From Candidatus Rifleibacteriota bacterium (GTDB lineage: Bacteria; Riflebacteria; Ozemobacteria; Ozemobacterales; Ozemobacteraceae), in assembly GCA_022704885.1 (NCBI GenBank), contig JAKJFO010000031.1:1-10303 (forward strand): a DNA stretch of 10,303 nt, in the 5' to 3' direction. The translations under genes and the position numbers were made by a program. The notes beneath the pieces are model-generated. The model saw only the letters and a program-made list of their open reading frames with translations. It was not told the origin of the DNA and did no database searches. How positions within the stretch are numbered: position 1 is the stretch's first letter; each line of letters opens with the position of its first letter. Shown here in pieces: positions 1-7,558 of this stretch.

Positions 1-321
1 CGTATAGCTGCGCCAGAGATTCGAACCGAGCTGCATGGTATGAAGCTGCACTGTGCCCCGGCCTTCTTTTTCAGCCTTTCTGATGGCGTTAGCGACAGTT
101 TCAGCGATTACCCGCGCATCGAGGTTATTCGGGTCGGGCCTGATCTCGAAATCAGACTTGTGAAAATATTTGGCAAATTTGAAGTCGAGCGTATCAGGCA
201 TGATGCCGAAAATGCCGCCCAGACAGAGTATGAAAGACTGTTCCTGCGATGCCATGTGAACAGCCTGTGGAAAGAAGCTTGCTACCGCGATACCTGAAAT
301 AAAGTGAGTGAATCCCTTCAT
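1..321 (-). CDS. Membrane-bound metal-dependent hydrolase (COG1988/DUF457-like), C-terminus missing
   Basis: The first 107 codons are present and the gene runs off the left edge. The N-terminus (MKGFTHFISGIAVASFF) has a His at residue 6 followed by a hydrophobic stretch. A second hydrophobic stretch ends in GIMPDTLDF (residues 39-47). An early His plus a Gly-x-x-Pro-Asp-x-x-Asp motif is the metal-site pattern of the YdjM/COG1988 inner-membrane hydrolases, whose substrate is generally unknown. Residues 56-107 are soluble and include RPDPNNLD and VQLHTMQLGSNLW. The ATG shares one base with the stop codon of the upstream permease gene (TAATG), with a GGGG-type SD about 8 nt upstream inside that gene, so it is probably the translationally coupled last visible gene of the minus-strand operon. 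The family assignment rests on motif memory and is moderately sure. That it is a real gene is supported by the coupling and by the coherent protein. Confidence 0.72.
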   Translation of the reverse strand, partial: MKGFTHFISGIAVASFFPQAVHMASQEQSFILCLGGIFGIMPDTLDFKFAKYFHKSDFEIRPDPNNLDARVIAETVANAIRKAEKEGRGTVQLHTMQLGSNLWRSYT

Positions 322-1667
322 TATATCAACCCCAGAAATCTCATTACATCGTTTCCGTAACCTGCCATGTTAATGCAGACCGGAAGCAGAAGAACGCCCA
401 TAAGGTTCATTCTTCGCGCCTGAAACATTACCGGCAGCAGACCGATGCCGGTGGAGACCGTCATGATGGCCAGTCCGCCCCAGCTGGTGAATACAAAGAC
501 TGCCGGAATTACTATTATCAGAGCAATTACCGAAACCCAGAAATATGCGATCTTTTCAACTATCCAGATGCACATGCGCGTGAACGGGGCCAGCATCATA
601 TATGCCATGCCGGCGGCGAACAGCATAAGCGCGACGAACAGCGCATATTCTTTCAACGTCAGAACCGATACGACCGGAGTGACTATCCAGGCGAGACCAC
701 CACGGGTCAGGCTCAATCCCGGTATGAAGAACAACAGAAAGGACCCCACGTAATACACGGTTTTACAGGTGCCATAAGACATGACGAACAGACGTCCGTC
801 ACGCTGAGCCGTGGCGTGGCCGGCCATCAGGCCGCCGACACCGGCAGTTACGATCGGTACATAGGCCGCGAAAAAGCCGCCGAGAAAGCCGCCAAAGGTG
901 CCGCGGCAGACAAGGCCCCAGTCGAGTTCGATCGACTCAGGATCGTGCTGTTTGGGTATCTGGCCGATGTTGATGATATTTGTGATCAGCCAGGGAATGG
1001 CAAACAGGCCGACAAATACAGGCGTAATGCTCTGAAATGCGAATTCAATTGGCACCAGCGTTTTAGCCATGACGATAAAGCCGAGCAGCCCTGAAAGCAG
1101 AAAGGTCGCGATACCCACGCCAAGAAACTTCCAGCCTTCGAGAAAATTTTCCCAGCAGCTTTCAGACTGACTAATGCCTTTCGGCCACTCAGACAGCACC
1201 ATGTATGAGATGACTGCGCCAAGTATCCAGAACATGTGCGGGCTGGTGATGGTCTTGAGACCGGGCATGAACCAGAGAAAGGCCGGCGCCAGAACCGCCA
1301 GCATGATAATGCCGCCGACTGCGCCAACGCCGGTGAGCAGAATTGATTCGAACCCGCGCCCTTTGGCTACCCAGGCGGCGCTTGGCAGAATGTAATATGA
1401 CATGCTTTCGTCGCCCGGCCCAAAATAAGTTGCCGGAACCGTATTGAGTATCGAATAGCCGACGATCATGCCGATGCACAGAGCGATCAGCTGCATCGGG
1501 GCCATGGTTGCCTCGAATTTGAGTATGACCAGCAGAAAGATGCCGATTACATTGTAGATGTGCAACGCTGGCAGAAAAGATATCAGACAGGAAAACAGTA
1601 CACCCAGCGCGGTAAAATAGAAGAGGTCAAGATAGGCCGGATTGAGCAGAGCTTCGAGTATTGCCAT
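321..1667 (-). CDS. TctA/DUF112-like integral membrane protein (COG1784-type putative transporter)
   Basis: A 448-residue polytopic membrane protein with roughly ten or more hydrophobic segments throughout. The sequence around residues 31-42 (FLPALHIYNVIG) matches the conserved P-x-L/G-H motif of TctA-family permeases. Residues 75-110 (NTVPATYFGPGDESM, then LP and KGRGFESILLT) match the VPAT-x-x-G-x-x-DE / LPG / GRGYEA pattern I associate with the stand-alone COG1784 branch. No TctB or TctC partner is visible, so this is probably not a classical tripartite tricarboxylate transporter and its substrate is unknown. The ATG follows the preceding gene's TAG by one base, and the GGAGG SD lies inside that gene's last codons, indicating translational coupling. 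Its stop overlaps the next gene's ATG. Family call fairly sure; function in transport is inference. Confidence 0.78.
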   Translation of the reverse strand: MAILEALLNPAYLDLFYFTALGVLFSCLISFLPALHIYNVIGIFLLVILKFEATMAPMQLIALCIGMIVGYSILNTVPATYFGPGDESMSYYILPSAAWVAKGRGFESILLTGVGAVGGIIMLAVLAPAFLWFMPGLKTITSPHMFWILGAVISYMVLSEWPKGISQSESCWENFLEGWKFLGVGIATFLLSGLLGFIVMAKTLVPIEFAFQSITPVFVGLFAIPWLITNIINIGQIPKQHDPESIELDWGLVCRGTFGGFLGGFFAAYVPIVTAGVGGLMAGHATAQRDGRLFVMSYGTCKTVYYVGSFLLFFIPGLSLTRGGLAWIVTPVVSVLTLKEYALFVALMLFAAGMAYMMLAPFTRMCIWIVEKIAYFWVSVIALIIVIPAVFVFTSWGGLAIMTVSTGIGLLPVMFQARRMNLMGVLLLPVCINMAGYGNDVMRFLGLI

Positions 1668-1668
1668 T

Positions 1669-2547
1669 CTACTCTTCCTCCGTCGTTTCGCTGGTGCTGA
1701 CCTTTGATACTATTTTGAACATGCCCTTTTTGTTAACTTCAAGCTCCAGCTTGCCTTTGAACAGCTTAATCTTGCCGGTGGCTTCGATGAGGTCACCAGG
1801 ATTGATCGGAGTCATGTCGTCATTGCGGGTGAAATCAGGAACCCAGACCGGAAAACCGCTTTTGCCGTCATCTATGTTGACTATCACGCCTTTTCCCTCG
1901 AAAACCTTTGTGCTGATAACGCTGCCTGTGGTATTGACCGTGTGGTCTGTCATGTCAGCGTTGATTTGAGTGGGTTCAACCGTTTTGATCGGCATTTCTT
2001 TGTCTTCTGGCGCCCGCTTGAGAAAGGCAATGTGCTCGTGCGCATTGATCAACAGACTCGGCGAATCTTTCTGAAATCGTACCTGTCCTTCGACCGATAC
2101 TAGATCGCCCTTTTTCGGAACTAGATTTTTAGCTTCGATTTCTTTGGCGACCTTGGCGTAGGCAGAGATTCTGATCGAGTCTTCAGATTTTTCGCCGGTC
2201 TGCTTGAGGATAAAGCCCAGTGATCCCCACTTGGGGTGAATACCATAGCTGGTTTCGACTTCGCCAACCACTCTAACGTGTGCAAAGTTGCTGAGCGGGC
2301 CAAGATCAGCGATTTTGACCTCAGGTGTCTTCACTGATCGCGCGAAAAACAGCAACATGATCAGCCCAACCGTCGAGGTCAACACTGCTATGGCCTTGAA
2401 TGCTCTTATCGATATTCGTTTTTCGGTCAGAGCCAGACAGTATGGGCAACGTGTGTAGACGCCAACAAAGCGTCCGCAGCTCTGACAGTGAGTTTCTTTT
2501 TTGTAGAGTTCATCGGGGGTCGGAGATACTGTTTTTTCCTGTTCCAT
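1669..2547 (-). CDS. Membrane-anchored zinc-ribbon protein with two OB-like beta domains
   Basis: A 292-residue protein. Residues 21-37 hold a CxxC...CxxC zinc ribbon (C21, C24, C34, C37; CQSCG and CPYC). A single membrane helix follows at about residues 49-68, preceded by K42, R43, R47 and K50, so by the positive-inside rule the ribbon should be cytoplasmic and the rest periplasmic. Residues about 80-175 and 195-280 each show an OB-fold-like pattern with VRVVGEVE, GDLVSVEGQVRF, NTTGSVIST and GDLIEATGKIKLFKGKLELEV. OB folds often bind nucleic acid, but outside the membrane they more likely bind protein or sugar, as in other periplasmic OB domains. The AGAGGA SD lies 3-4 nt before the ATG and 18 nt separate it from the amidase stop. 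Its stop lies one base before the permease ATG, suggesting an accessory role for that permease (inference). I do not recognise a named family. Confidence 0.75.
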   Translation of the reverse strand: MEQEKTVSPTPDELYKKETHCQSCGRFVGVYTRCPYCLALTEKRISIRAFKAIAVLTSTVGLIMLLFFARSVKTPEVKIADLGPLSNFAHVRVVGEVETSYGIHPKWGSLGFILKQTGEKSEDSIRISAYAKVAKEIEAKNLVPKKGDLVSVEGQVRFQKDSPSLLINAHEHIAFLKRAPEDKEMPIKTVEPTQINADMTDHTVNTTGSVISTKVFEGKGVIVNIDDGKSGFPVWVPDFTRNDDMTPINPGDLIEATGKIKLFKGKLELEVNKKGMFKIVSKVSTSETTEEE

Positions 2548-2565
2548 ATTTCCTCTGATGATAAG

Positions 2566-4476
2566 TTAGAATCCGGTTTTGAGAACCTGAGCGAGATGAT
2601 TGACCAGTTTTTCGGGGTAATCAGGCGGCATCTGCTCCGGAAACGAGACAACAACGGCAGTAACCCCTGTGTGGCTGATCTCATAATCACTGCCGGCGCC
2701 GACCTTTATATTGATCTGCGGCTTTTCCGAAGCCAGGCTGAATATCAGGGCATCGGCCAGCAGTTTGCCGCGGCCGCCACGATGATAGTGGCGAACCTCT
2801 ATTGCGCCGCTGATTTCGCGTTTGAACGAGATCAGCATGTCGAGATTCTTCGCCAGGTTTGCTTCGAGAACAGATTGATACTCTGGTCTGCTTTGATGTT
2901 CGGGGAAATTGAGGCGCACGATTTCTGCGCCGGCGCCCATGAGTGGCTTGACGAGACGTCTGATCAGATTGTCGAAACTGAGTGGAGCCATGATCGCAAT
3001 GCGTTTACCGAGCAGACGTTCTGAGACTGGTCTGACAGTAACGGTTGGCAGAACTACCGGCTCGCCTTCAGTGCGAATCCAGTGTTCGGTTTTTTCGTAG
3101 CCAAGCGGAGGAGCTATCTCAAGTTTCATGTTTCCGTAAATCATCGGATATTCAACAAAGAAATAGCCCTGCGGGCCGGTCGTTGAACGCTGACCCGCGC
3201 CATACTGAATTTTTGCGCCGGCGATGCCGTTGCCCTGCGGGTCTACCAGCCTGCCCAGCACAAAACGACGAGTTGTCGACTGAACGCGAATGCTGGTTTC
3301 CGAATACGTCTGACCGTCGATCAAGAGCTTGACGTTGAGAGGATCGGTTTCTTCGCCGGTAAGGTCGAGATAGAGGGTGGTTTCGCCATTTTCAGAAGTT
3401 TCGCCGGTGCTTGCCGCATTGTTGCCAAAGCTAAGCGTAACCGGCACAGAGCGGTTGTTCAGACGGTTCATATCGTCGCGCAGAGTGACGCGCACCGGAA
3501 AGCGCCCCTTGTAACCCTGTGGAACGAATGGTGCCACCGGTACTATGGCGCTGTTGGCAATTGGCAGATTAACCTGCAGACGAAGCATGGTTCGCGCCGA
3601 GCTGCTGCCGTCGCGTCCGGAAAAGGTCAGCTGGATTTCATAGTTGCCACTGGCAAGCGGTTCGGTGTTATACAGACGGTAGGTGTTGCCGACAGAAGGC
3701 AGGCTGTCGAAGCCGAAACCTGATGATCGTTCGGGAACGATTCTTGCTATAACCTTGTCAATAGGCCGGTTGGCGGTAAATATCAGGTTGAAAAACGGAG
3801 TGTCGATTTTTACCGGATCTTCAGAAACAATGAATTTGACACGGAGTACGCCTTCTTTGAAGGTTTCGCGGATAGCGCGGCGTAGTGCCTGCGCCTGGTC
3901 TGTCAGCGCCTTACCGGTCGACAATTCCATTTCGATTTGAGGTATGGTGATGTAACCGCCTTCGGTCAGAACCGATGGCGCCGAGTTGTTGCGCAATACA
4001 AAAAAGCCGGCCGGAACGATGATCGATTCTTCACCGAATCCCCATTTGGCAAGCTCATACATCATATTATTGCCGACTTTTTGTGAAATGCCACGGTCGA
4101 TGGCGTTGTAATAGATTTCGCTGCGATTGTCAGTTATTGGTTTGAGTGAGGCATTATGATGAATTGACACGAACAGGTCGGGACTGAGCTTCTCAGCCAT
4201 CGCTACCCGGTCGGCCAGCGACAGTGCTACATCCTTGTCGCGTGTCATCTTGACTTCGGCCCCGTCAGCCTGCAGGAGATCGCGCAGATAACGCGCCACT
4301 CTGAGGTTTACATCCGACTCCTTGAGTCCGGTCGGACCTACTGCACCGGGATCAGCTCCGCCATGCCCTGGATCGAGCAGAATTGAGATACCCTTCAGGG
4401 GTTTCAGGGCCTGCGCAAAGCCACCAGATGCAACCAACAGGAATACTAATAAAACAGCCAGTTTTGTTCTCATCAT
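2566..4476 (-). CDS. Secreted N-acetylmuramoyl-L-alanine amidase with beta domains and a degenerate C-terminal amidase-like domain
   Basis: A 636-residue peptidoglycan hydrolase of the zinc Amidase_3 (AmiC/CwlV) family, which cleaves the bond between N-acetylmuramic acid and L-alanine. A Sec signal peptide at 1-23 ends at AQA. The catalytic domain spans about 27-208 and all expected residues are visible: H38 in LLDPGHGG, E53 in GLKESDVNL, H106 in VSIHHN, and the general Glu E172 in LTEGGY. Residues about 212-400 contain two Ig/CARDB-like beta modules. Residues about 404-480 resemble a carboxypeptidase-regulatory beta sandwich (GRLVDPQGNGIAGAKI, then TGPQGYF). Residues 488-636 repeat the secondary-structure and motif order of an amidase domain without the metal ligands (see findings). 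The family's usual catalytic domain is about 180-200 residues, so most of this protein is accessory. The SD before ATG 4476 is weak (GGCGG), and the second Met at 4473 is an equally possible start. It is second in the operon, 49 nt after the co-chaperone gene. Confidence 0.9.
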   Translation of the reverse strand: MMRTKLAVLLVFLLVASGGFAQALKPLKGISILLDPGHGGADPGAVGPTGLKESDVNLRVARYLRDLLQADGAEVKMTRDKDVALSLADRVAMAEKLSPDLFVSIHHNASLKPITDNRSEIYYNAIDRGISQKVGNNMMYELAKWGFGEESIIVPAGFFVLRNNSAPSVLTEGGYITIPQIEMELSTGKALTDQAQALRRAIRETFKEGVLRVKFIVSEDPVKIDTPFFNLIFTANRPIDKVIARIVPERSSGFGFDSLPSVGNTYRLYNTEPLASGNYEIQLTFSGRDGSSSARTMLRLQVNLPIANSAIVPVAPFVPQGYKGRFPVRVTLRDDMNRLNNRSVPVTLSFGNNAASTGETSENGETTLYLDLTGEETDPLNVKLLIDGQTYSETSIRVQSTTRRFVLGRLVDPQGNGIAGAKIQYGAGQRSTTGPQGYFFVEYPMIYGNMKLEIAPPLGYEKTEHWIRTEGEPVVLPTVTVRPVSERLLGKRIAIMAPLSFDNLIRRLVKPLMGAGAEIVRLNFPEHQSRPEYQSVLEANLAKNLDMLISFKREISGAIEVRHYHRGGRGKLLADALIFSLASEKPQINIKVGAGSDYEISHTGVTAVVVSFPEQMPPDYPEKLVNHLAQVLKTGF

Positions 4477-4481
4477 GCCGC

Positions 4482-4495
4482 CATGTTATCACATG
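4482..4495. repeat. Short inverted repeat in the co-chaperone/amidase spacer
   Basis: A 5-bp perfect stem (CATGT/ACATG) with a 4-nt loop lies just upstream of the amidase start. It has no T-run and is too short for an intrinsic terminator. It could be a weak operator or an mRNA hairpin near the ribosome binding site, or chance. Confidence 0.2.
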
Positions 4496-4525
4496 ATCGG
4501 CTCAGGTCAAACACTTAGCGCAAAA

Positions 4526-5395
4526 TTAGTAGCGCCAGTTCATGCGGTTGGCAAGTTCGATGAAATGTTTCTTTTCTTCGTCGCTCAGATTTTTGGGAAT
4601 GGCGACTTCGATTTTTACCAGCAGATCGCCGCCAGGCAGGCCAAGGCCGCGCAGTCGCAGAGCGTCGCCATTCTGTGAGCCAGCTGGAATGGTGAGAATG
4701 AAATCCTGGTTGCGCGGGTCTTTCAGCTTGATCTTGCTGCCAAGCACTGCCTGCGCGATGTTAACGCATATGGTCGTCTCGATATTGTCGCCCTTGACCT
4801 TGAATGGATGCTCGTCTTCAATTTCGAGCTTGAGTTTCATACTGCCGGAAGAGGTTTTTACCTGTATGATCGAACCGTTGGCCGAACCGGCAGGAATATC
4901 GAGAGTCTGGGTTCCGCCCGGCAAGCCGCTGACCTGAACCTTGCCTCCGGCCATTGCCGTTATGAGCGGAACCTTAAGGGTGGCCGCATGCTGACCGCCA
5001 CGGTTTGAGCGCGAGCCGAAAAGGCTGTCGAAGCCGCTGAAGCCGGTGCTGCCGTCACGCGAAGAACCGAAATTGAAATTCTTGAGAATCTCAGAAAACA
5101 TGTCAGACGCGCTTCCAGATGAAGAATAGAAAAAATCTCCGAACGGCCCATCCTTTGAAAAACCTTCAAATCTGAAAGAGCCGCGCCCGGATCTCGCGTC
5201 ATCATATTTGCGGCGCTCGTCATCACGACCGAGAACTTCGTAGGCCTCGGAAACCTCCTTGAAGCGTTCTTCTGCCTTTTTGTCGCCCTTGTTGATGTCA
5301 GGGTGGTGCTTTTTGGCAAGACGCTTGAAGGCTTTTTTGATCTCTTCTTTGGATGCGTTCTGCGAAACTTCGAGTATTTTGTAATAGTCCTTCAT
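4526..5395 (-). CDS. DnaJ-type co-chaperone without zinc finger (type B, CbpA-like)
   Basis: A 289-residue J-domain protein that would stimulate a DnaK/Hsp70 ATPase and deliver substrates. The J domain spans residues 1-65 (MKDYYKILEV, HPD at 31-33, AYEVLGRDDERRKYD). A Gly/Phe/Ser-rich linker follows at about 66-130 (FSKDGPFGDFF, GFSGFDSLFG). The two C-terminal substrate-binding beta domains follow (TLKVPLITAMAGGKVQV, LDIPAGSANG, then LTIPAGSQNGDALRLRGLGLP). No CxxCxGxG repeats are present, so it is CbpA/DnaJ-B-like rather than a true DnaJ. The start is set at 5395 because MKDYYKILEV is the canonical N-terminus. In-frame ATGs at 5464 and 5446 would add an unrelated extension that crosses the promoter. 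There is no SD before 5395, and the -10 element ends 8 nt before the ATG (see promoter). It heads the operon whose next gene is the amidase. Confidence 0.92.
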   Translation of the reverse strand: MKDYYKILEVSQNASKEEIKKAFKRLAKKHHPDINKGDKKAEERFKEVSEAYEVLGRDDERRKYDDARSGRGSFRFEGFSKDGPFGDFFYSSSGSASDMFSEILKNFNFGSSRDGSTGFSGFDSLFGSRSNRGGQHAATLKVPLITAMAGGKVQVSGLPGGTQTLDIPAGSANGSIIQVKTSSGSMKLKLEIEDEHPFKVKGDNIETTICVNIAQAVLGSKIKLKDPRNQDFILTIPAGSQNGDALRLRGLGLPGGDLLVKIEVAIPKNLSDEEKKHFIELANRMNWRY

Positions 5396-5402
5396 GAGGC
5401 TG

Positions 5403-5431
5403 ATTATACCACAATCTGAAACAACTGCAAA
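5403..5431 (-). promoter_or_regulatory. Extended -10 promoter of the co-chaperone operon
   Basis: On the minus strand there is a perfect TATAAT (5403-5408) preceded by TGG (5409-5411), giving an extended -10. A weak -35, TTTGCA (5426-5431), sits at 17-nt spacing and matches TTGACA at 4 of 6. Only seven bases lie between the -10 and the ATG at 5395, so the predicted transcription start falls at or within a base or two of the A of the ATG. Confidence 0.6.
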
Positions 5432-5505
5432 AAATTTGCACCTCATCTGCTCAAATTCTGGCATTTTGTCAAGTCGAATGACGGCAATCCAGCTGTGATG
5501 ATGAT

Positions 5506-5534
5506 TTGACTGATGGCGTAAAAATTGCTTGAAT
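5506..5534 (+). promoter_or_regulatory. Candidate promoter of the first secreted metallopeptidase gene
   Basis: TTGACT (5506-5511, 5 of 6 to the -35 consensus), 17-nt spacing, then TTGAAT (5529-5534, 4 of 6), with TGC just before it resembling an extended -10. Transcription would start near 5541, giving a leader of about 25 nt that contains the AGGAGT SD at 5555-5560. It is back to back with the co-chaperone promoter in a 170-bp divergent spacer. The -10 match is mediocre. Confidence 0.4.
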
Positions 5535-5565
5535 AAAACAAATTCTGCCGATTCAGGAGTCTTGA

Positions 5566-7389
5566 ATGACTTTTTCCTTCAGACAGCTATTGAGTATTGT
5601 AGTAACAGCGCTGGTTCTGACGACAAACGGGTTGTATGCTGAACATGAATGGCTAGATGCAACCCACCTGTTCGAAGCCGAAGTCAGAGAAGTCACTTCT
5701 GGTGTTGAACGCGAAACGATAGAGCAGCAGGCAGCCCGCTATCGCACACAGTTGGCTGATAGAAAACCATATGAAGTCGGCGATGTTGAAACCTTCTGGA
5801 CCAAAAACATCGTAGAAAACAAGTTCGAGCAGACGAAAGCGGTGGTTAAGGCAATCGGCAAACATTGCTACGTATTTCTCGAGGAAGGCAAGAGCATCAG
5901 CGCCGAAGCAATCGAAAAAGTTCGCCAAAACTTCGACGAAGTAATTTATCCGACCAATACCGCCACCTTCGGTTCTGAATGGAAACCCGGCATCGATGGC
6001 GACGAACGCATCACTCTTTTGATGTTCGATATCAAAGACGGCTACAACGGTTCCGGCGGTTTCGTCGGCGGCTATTTTTATGCTGTCGATTCTTATCTCC
6101 AGGACAAACTTCCTGAGCATGTAAAGTCAAACCAGCGCGAAATGTTCTATCTCGACATAAACCCGTCTGATCCGGCCAGCGACCGATATCTGTCGACCAT
6201 CGCTCATGAATTTCAACACATGATTCACTTCAACAACGATCCTTCTGAATACACCTGGGTCAATGAAGCCTGCTCGCAGATCGCCCCATACCTTTGCGGC
6301 TTTGGCCATGCCAATCAGGTTCATGCTTTCATGCGAACTCCTGACAACAGCATGACTGCATGGTCGAAGGAACAGATGCTGGCCAATTATGGTCAGGTTT
6401 ACCTCTGGAACTATTACATACTCACTCAGCTTCTCAAAAATCGACCAGAAGACCGTGGCACCTTCTTTCGTAATCTGGTCGCCTCTCAGAAACAGGGAAT
6501 CGCTGGTTATGCCGAAGCTCTCAAAGCCATATCGCATGAGTTTACCAGCACATTTGCCAGTTTTTGCATCACTAATTTCATCAACGATGCGCGACTGGGT
6601 AAGGGCAGTTATGCATATGACAAGACTCTTGCTCGATTCAAACTGCCGGTTTCTGAGACTCTAAGCGTTGTGCCCGCCGAAGTCGATGGCGAAATCTTTC
6701 TCTGGAGCGCTGACGCAGTCAAGATCGACCTGAGCAATGCCCGAAACCGGGTAGAAATCTCTTTCGCCGGTCTGCTTGGCCGTTTTGGCGAAGATCTCTA
6801 CAATGACTTCACGGTCGCTCTGGTCAGAGCCAATTCGCGCGGCAGCGTTGCGCCACAGCTCTCTTACATGGCCATAGACAAGATTTCGAGCAACCTGCAG
6901 GGGGGCAAAATTACTCTTTCTCCCAATGCTGACTACGATACCGCCACTCTGATAATCATCGCTGAAGCGCCCGAAAGTGTAGACGACCGACTCTATACCA
7001 AAGCCAAAGCCCTGCCATACAGTGTCAAAATAACCGATCAGGGCGAGCAGGTCGCTGCGGTCGGCACGGCAGCCGATGTCAGATCTCTCGTAAAAGCCTA
7101 TGCCGAAACAGCATCCACTCTTGACATCAGCAACGAAGCCTCTGCCATGATCGCTTTGAACTCTCTCGCCGCAGCCCGCAACGAAATTGCCCGTGCTCTT
7201 GGCAACGATCTGGCCGCCGGCGATACCGAGTCTCTCAGCACAGTTCTGCAGATGATCGAAAACGAAGAAGTCGATGCTGACAACCTTCGCCCGCTTCTGG
7301 CACAGCTTGCCGTAGTCGCCCAGTTCAACGCCGAAAACACCGGTTCTGATTCGCTGAGAACATTCGCCAGCCAGCTTCGCGCTTACTGA
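5566..7389 (+). CDS. Secreted zinc metallopeptidase, hyicolysin (M30)-like, paralogue 1
   Basis: A 607-residue exported protein. A Sec signal peptide occupies about residues 1-25 (cleavage near GLYA|E). The catalytic core, about residues 70-345, contains GSEWKPGIDGDERITLL, then GGYFYAVD, EMFYLDINPS and the zinc motif AHEFQHMIH (H214, E215, H218), with a downstream WVNE whose E234 is the likely third ligand, as in gluzincin-type peptidases. A following ANYGQVYLWNYY helix is typical of this group. The fold and motifs resemble the M30/hyicolysin-like or 'neutral zinc metallopeptidase' proteins common in environmental bacteria; the exact family is uncertain. Residues about 360-500 form a beta-rich domain, and 505-607 form a helical, Ala-rich tail. 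C101, C244 and C334 are shared with the downstream paralogue and could form a disulfide. The start is fixed by AGGAGT 5 nt upstream of ATG 5566. The natural substrate is unknown. Confidence 0.85.
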   Translation: MTFSFRQLLSIVVTALVLTTNGLYAEHEWLDATHLFEAEVREVTSGVERETIEQQAARYRTQLADRKPYEVGDVETFWTKNIVENKFEQTKAVVKAIGKHCYVFLEEGKSISAEAIEKVRQNFDEVIYPTNTATFGSEWKPGIDGDERITLLMFDIKDGYNGSGGFVGGYFYAVDSYLQDKLPEHVKSNQREMFYLDINPSDPASDRYLSTIAHEFQHMIHFNNDPSEYTWVNEACSQIAPYLCGFGHANQVHAFMRTPDNSMTAWSKEQMLANYGQVYLWNYYILTQLLKNRPEDRGTFFRNLVASQKQGIAGYAEALKAISHEFTSTFASFCITNFINDARLGKGSYAYDKTLARFKLPVSETLSVVPAEVDGEIFLWSADAVKIDLSNARNRVEISFAGLLGRFGEDLYNDFTVALVRANSRGSVAPQLSYMAIDKISSNLQGGKITLSPNADYDTATLIIIAEAPESVDDRLYTKAKALPYSVKITDQGEQVAAVGTAADVRSLVKAYAETASTLDISNEASAMIALNSLAAARNEIARALGNDLAAGDTESLSTVLQMIENEEVDADNLRPLLAQLAVVAQFNAENTGSDSLRTFASQLRAY

Positions 7390-7439
7390 CTTTTGCGGCA
7401 TCGATTCTTTGTTCGTCCTGCAACTTCGTCTTGCGGCTT

Positions 7440-7516
7440 GCGCAGAATGTCGTTTGTATTTGACCGAGTATTGCTGAGCTCGCGCAGAATTGCGATCAGT
7501 TATTGGCCGAGAATTG
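7440..7516. repeat. Imperfect tandem direct repeat (about 35 bp, period about 42)
   Basis: Copy 1 is at 7440-7473 and copy 2 at 7482-7516. Both begin with the identical nine bases GCGCAGAAT and end with a closely similar block of about 17 bases built around CCGAG (13 of 17 match by eye). The middle is diverged and one copy has a one-base indel. It lies in the spacer between the two metallopeptidase paralogues, upstream of the second gene's -10. It may be an operator pair, a decayed small duplication, or partly chance. Confidence 0.4.
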
Positions 7517-7558
7517 TTTTTTTCGCTTTGCAGGGTGGCGGTACCCTTTGTTGAAATG

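Noticed and set aside
40..297. Plus-strand open frame of 85 codons near the left edge
   Set aside because: It lies opposite the coherent minus-strand hydrolase gene, which has a family-like motif and a coupled start; the plus-strand product shows no recognisable motif.
2488..3024. Plus-strand open frame of 178 codons
   Set aside because: It is antisense to the amidase C-terminus and the zinc-ribbon gene start, and its product has no domain-like features.
4476..4487. ATG GCG GCA TGA mini-frame just upstream of the amidase
   Set aside because: Three codons with no SD; most likely chance.
5396..5464. Upstream in-frame start adding 23 residues to the co-chaperone
   Set aside because: The extension would run across a perfect extended -10, has no SD, and precedes the canonical MKDYYKILEV N-terminus.
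6661..7401. Minus-strand open frame of 246 codons
   Set aside because: It is a shadow of the first metallopeptidase gene; the plus-strand product has a signal peptide, a zinc motif and a paralogue.
7532..7547. Hairpin AGGGT/ACCCT as a terminator for paralogue 1
   Set aside because: The stem is only 5 bp, with no downstream T-run (TTTGTTG), and it sits about 140 bp after the stop and just before a promoter element.
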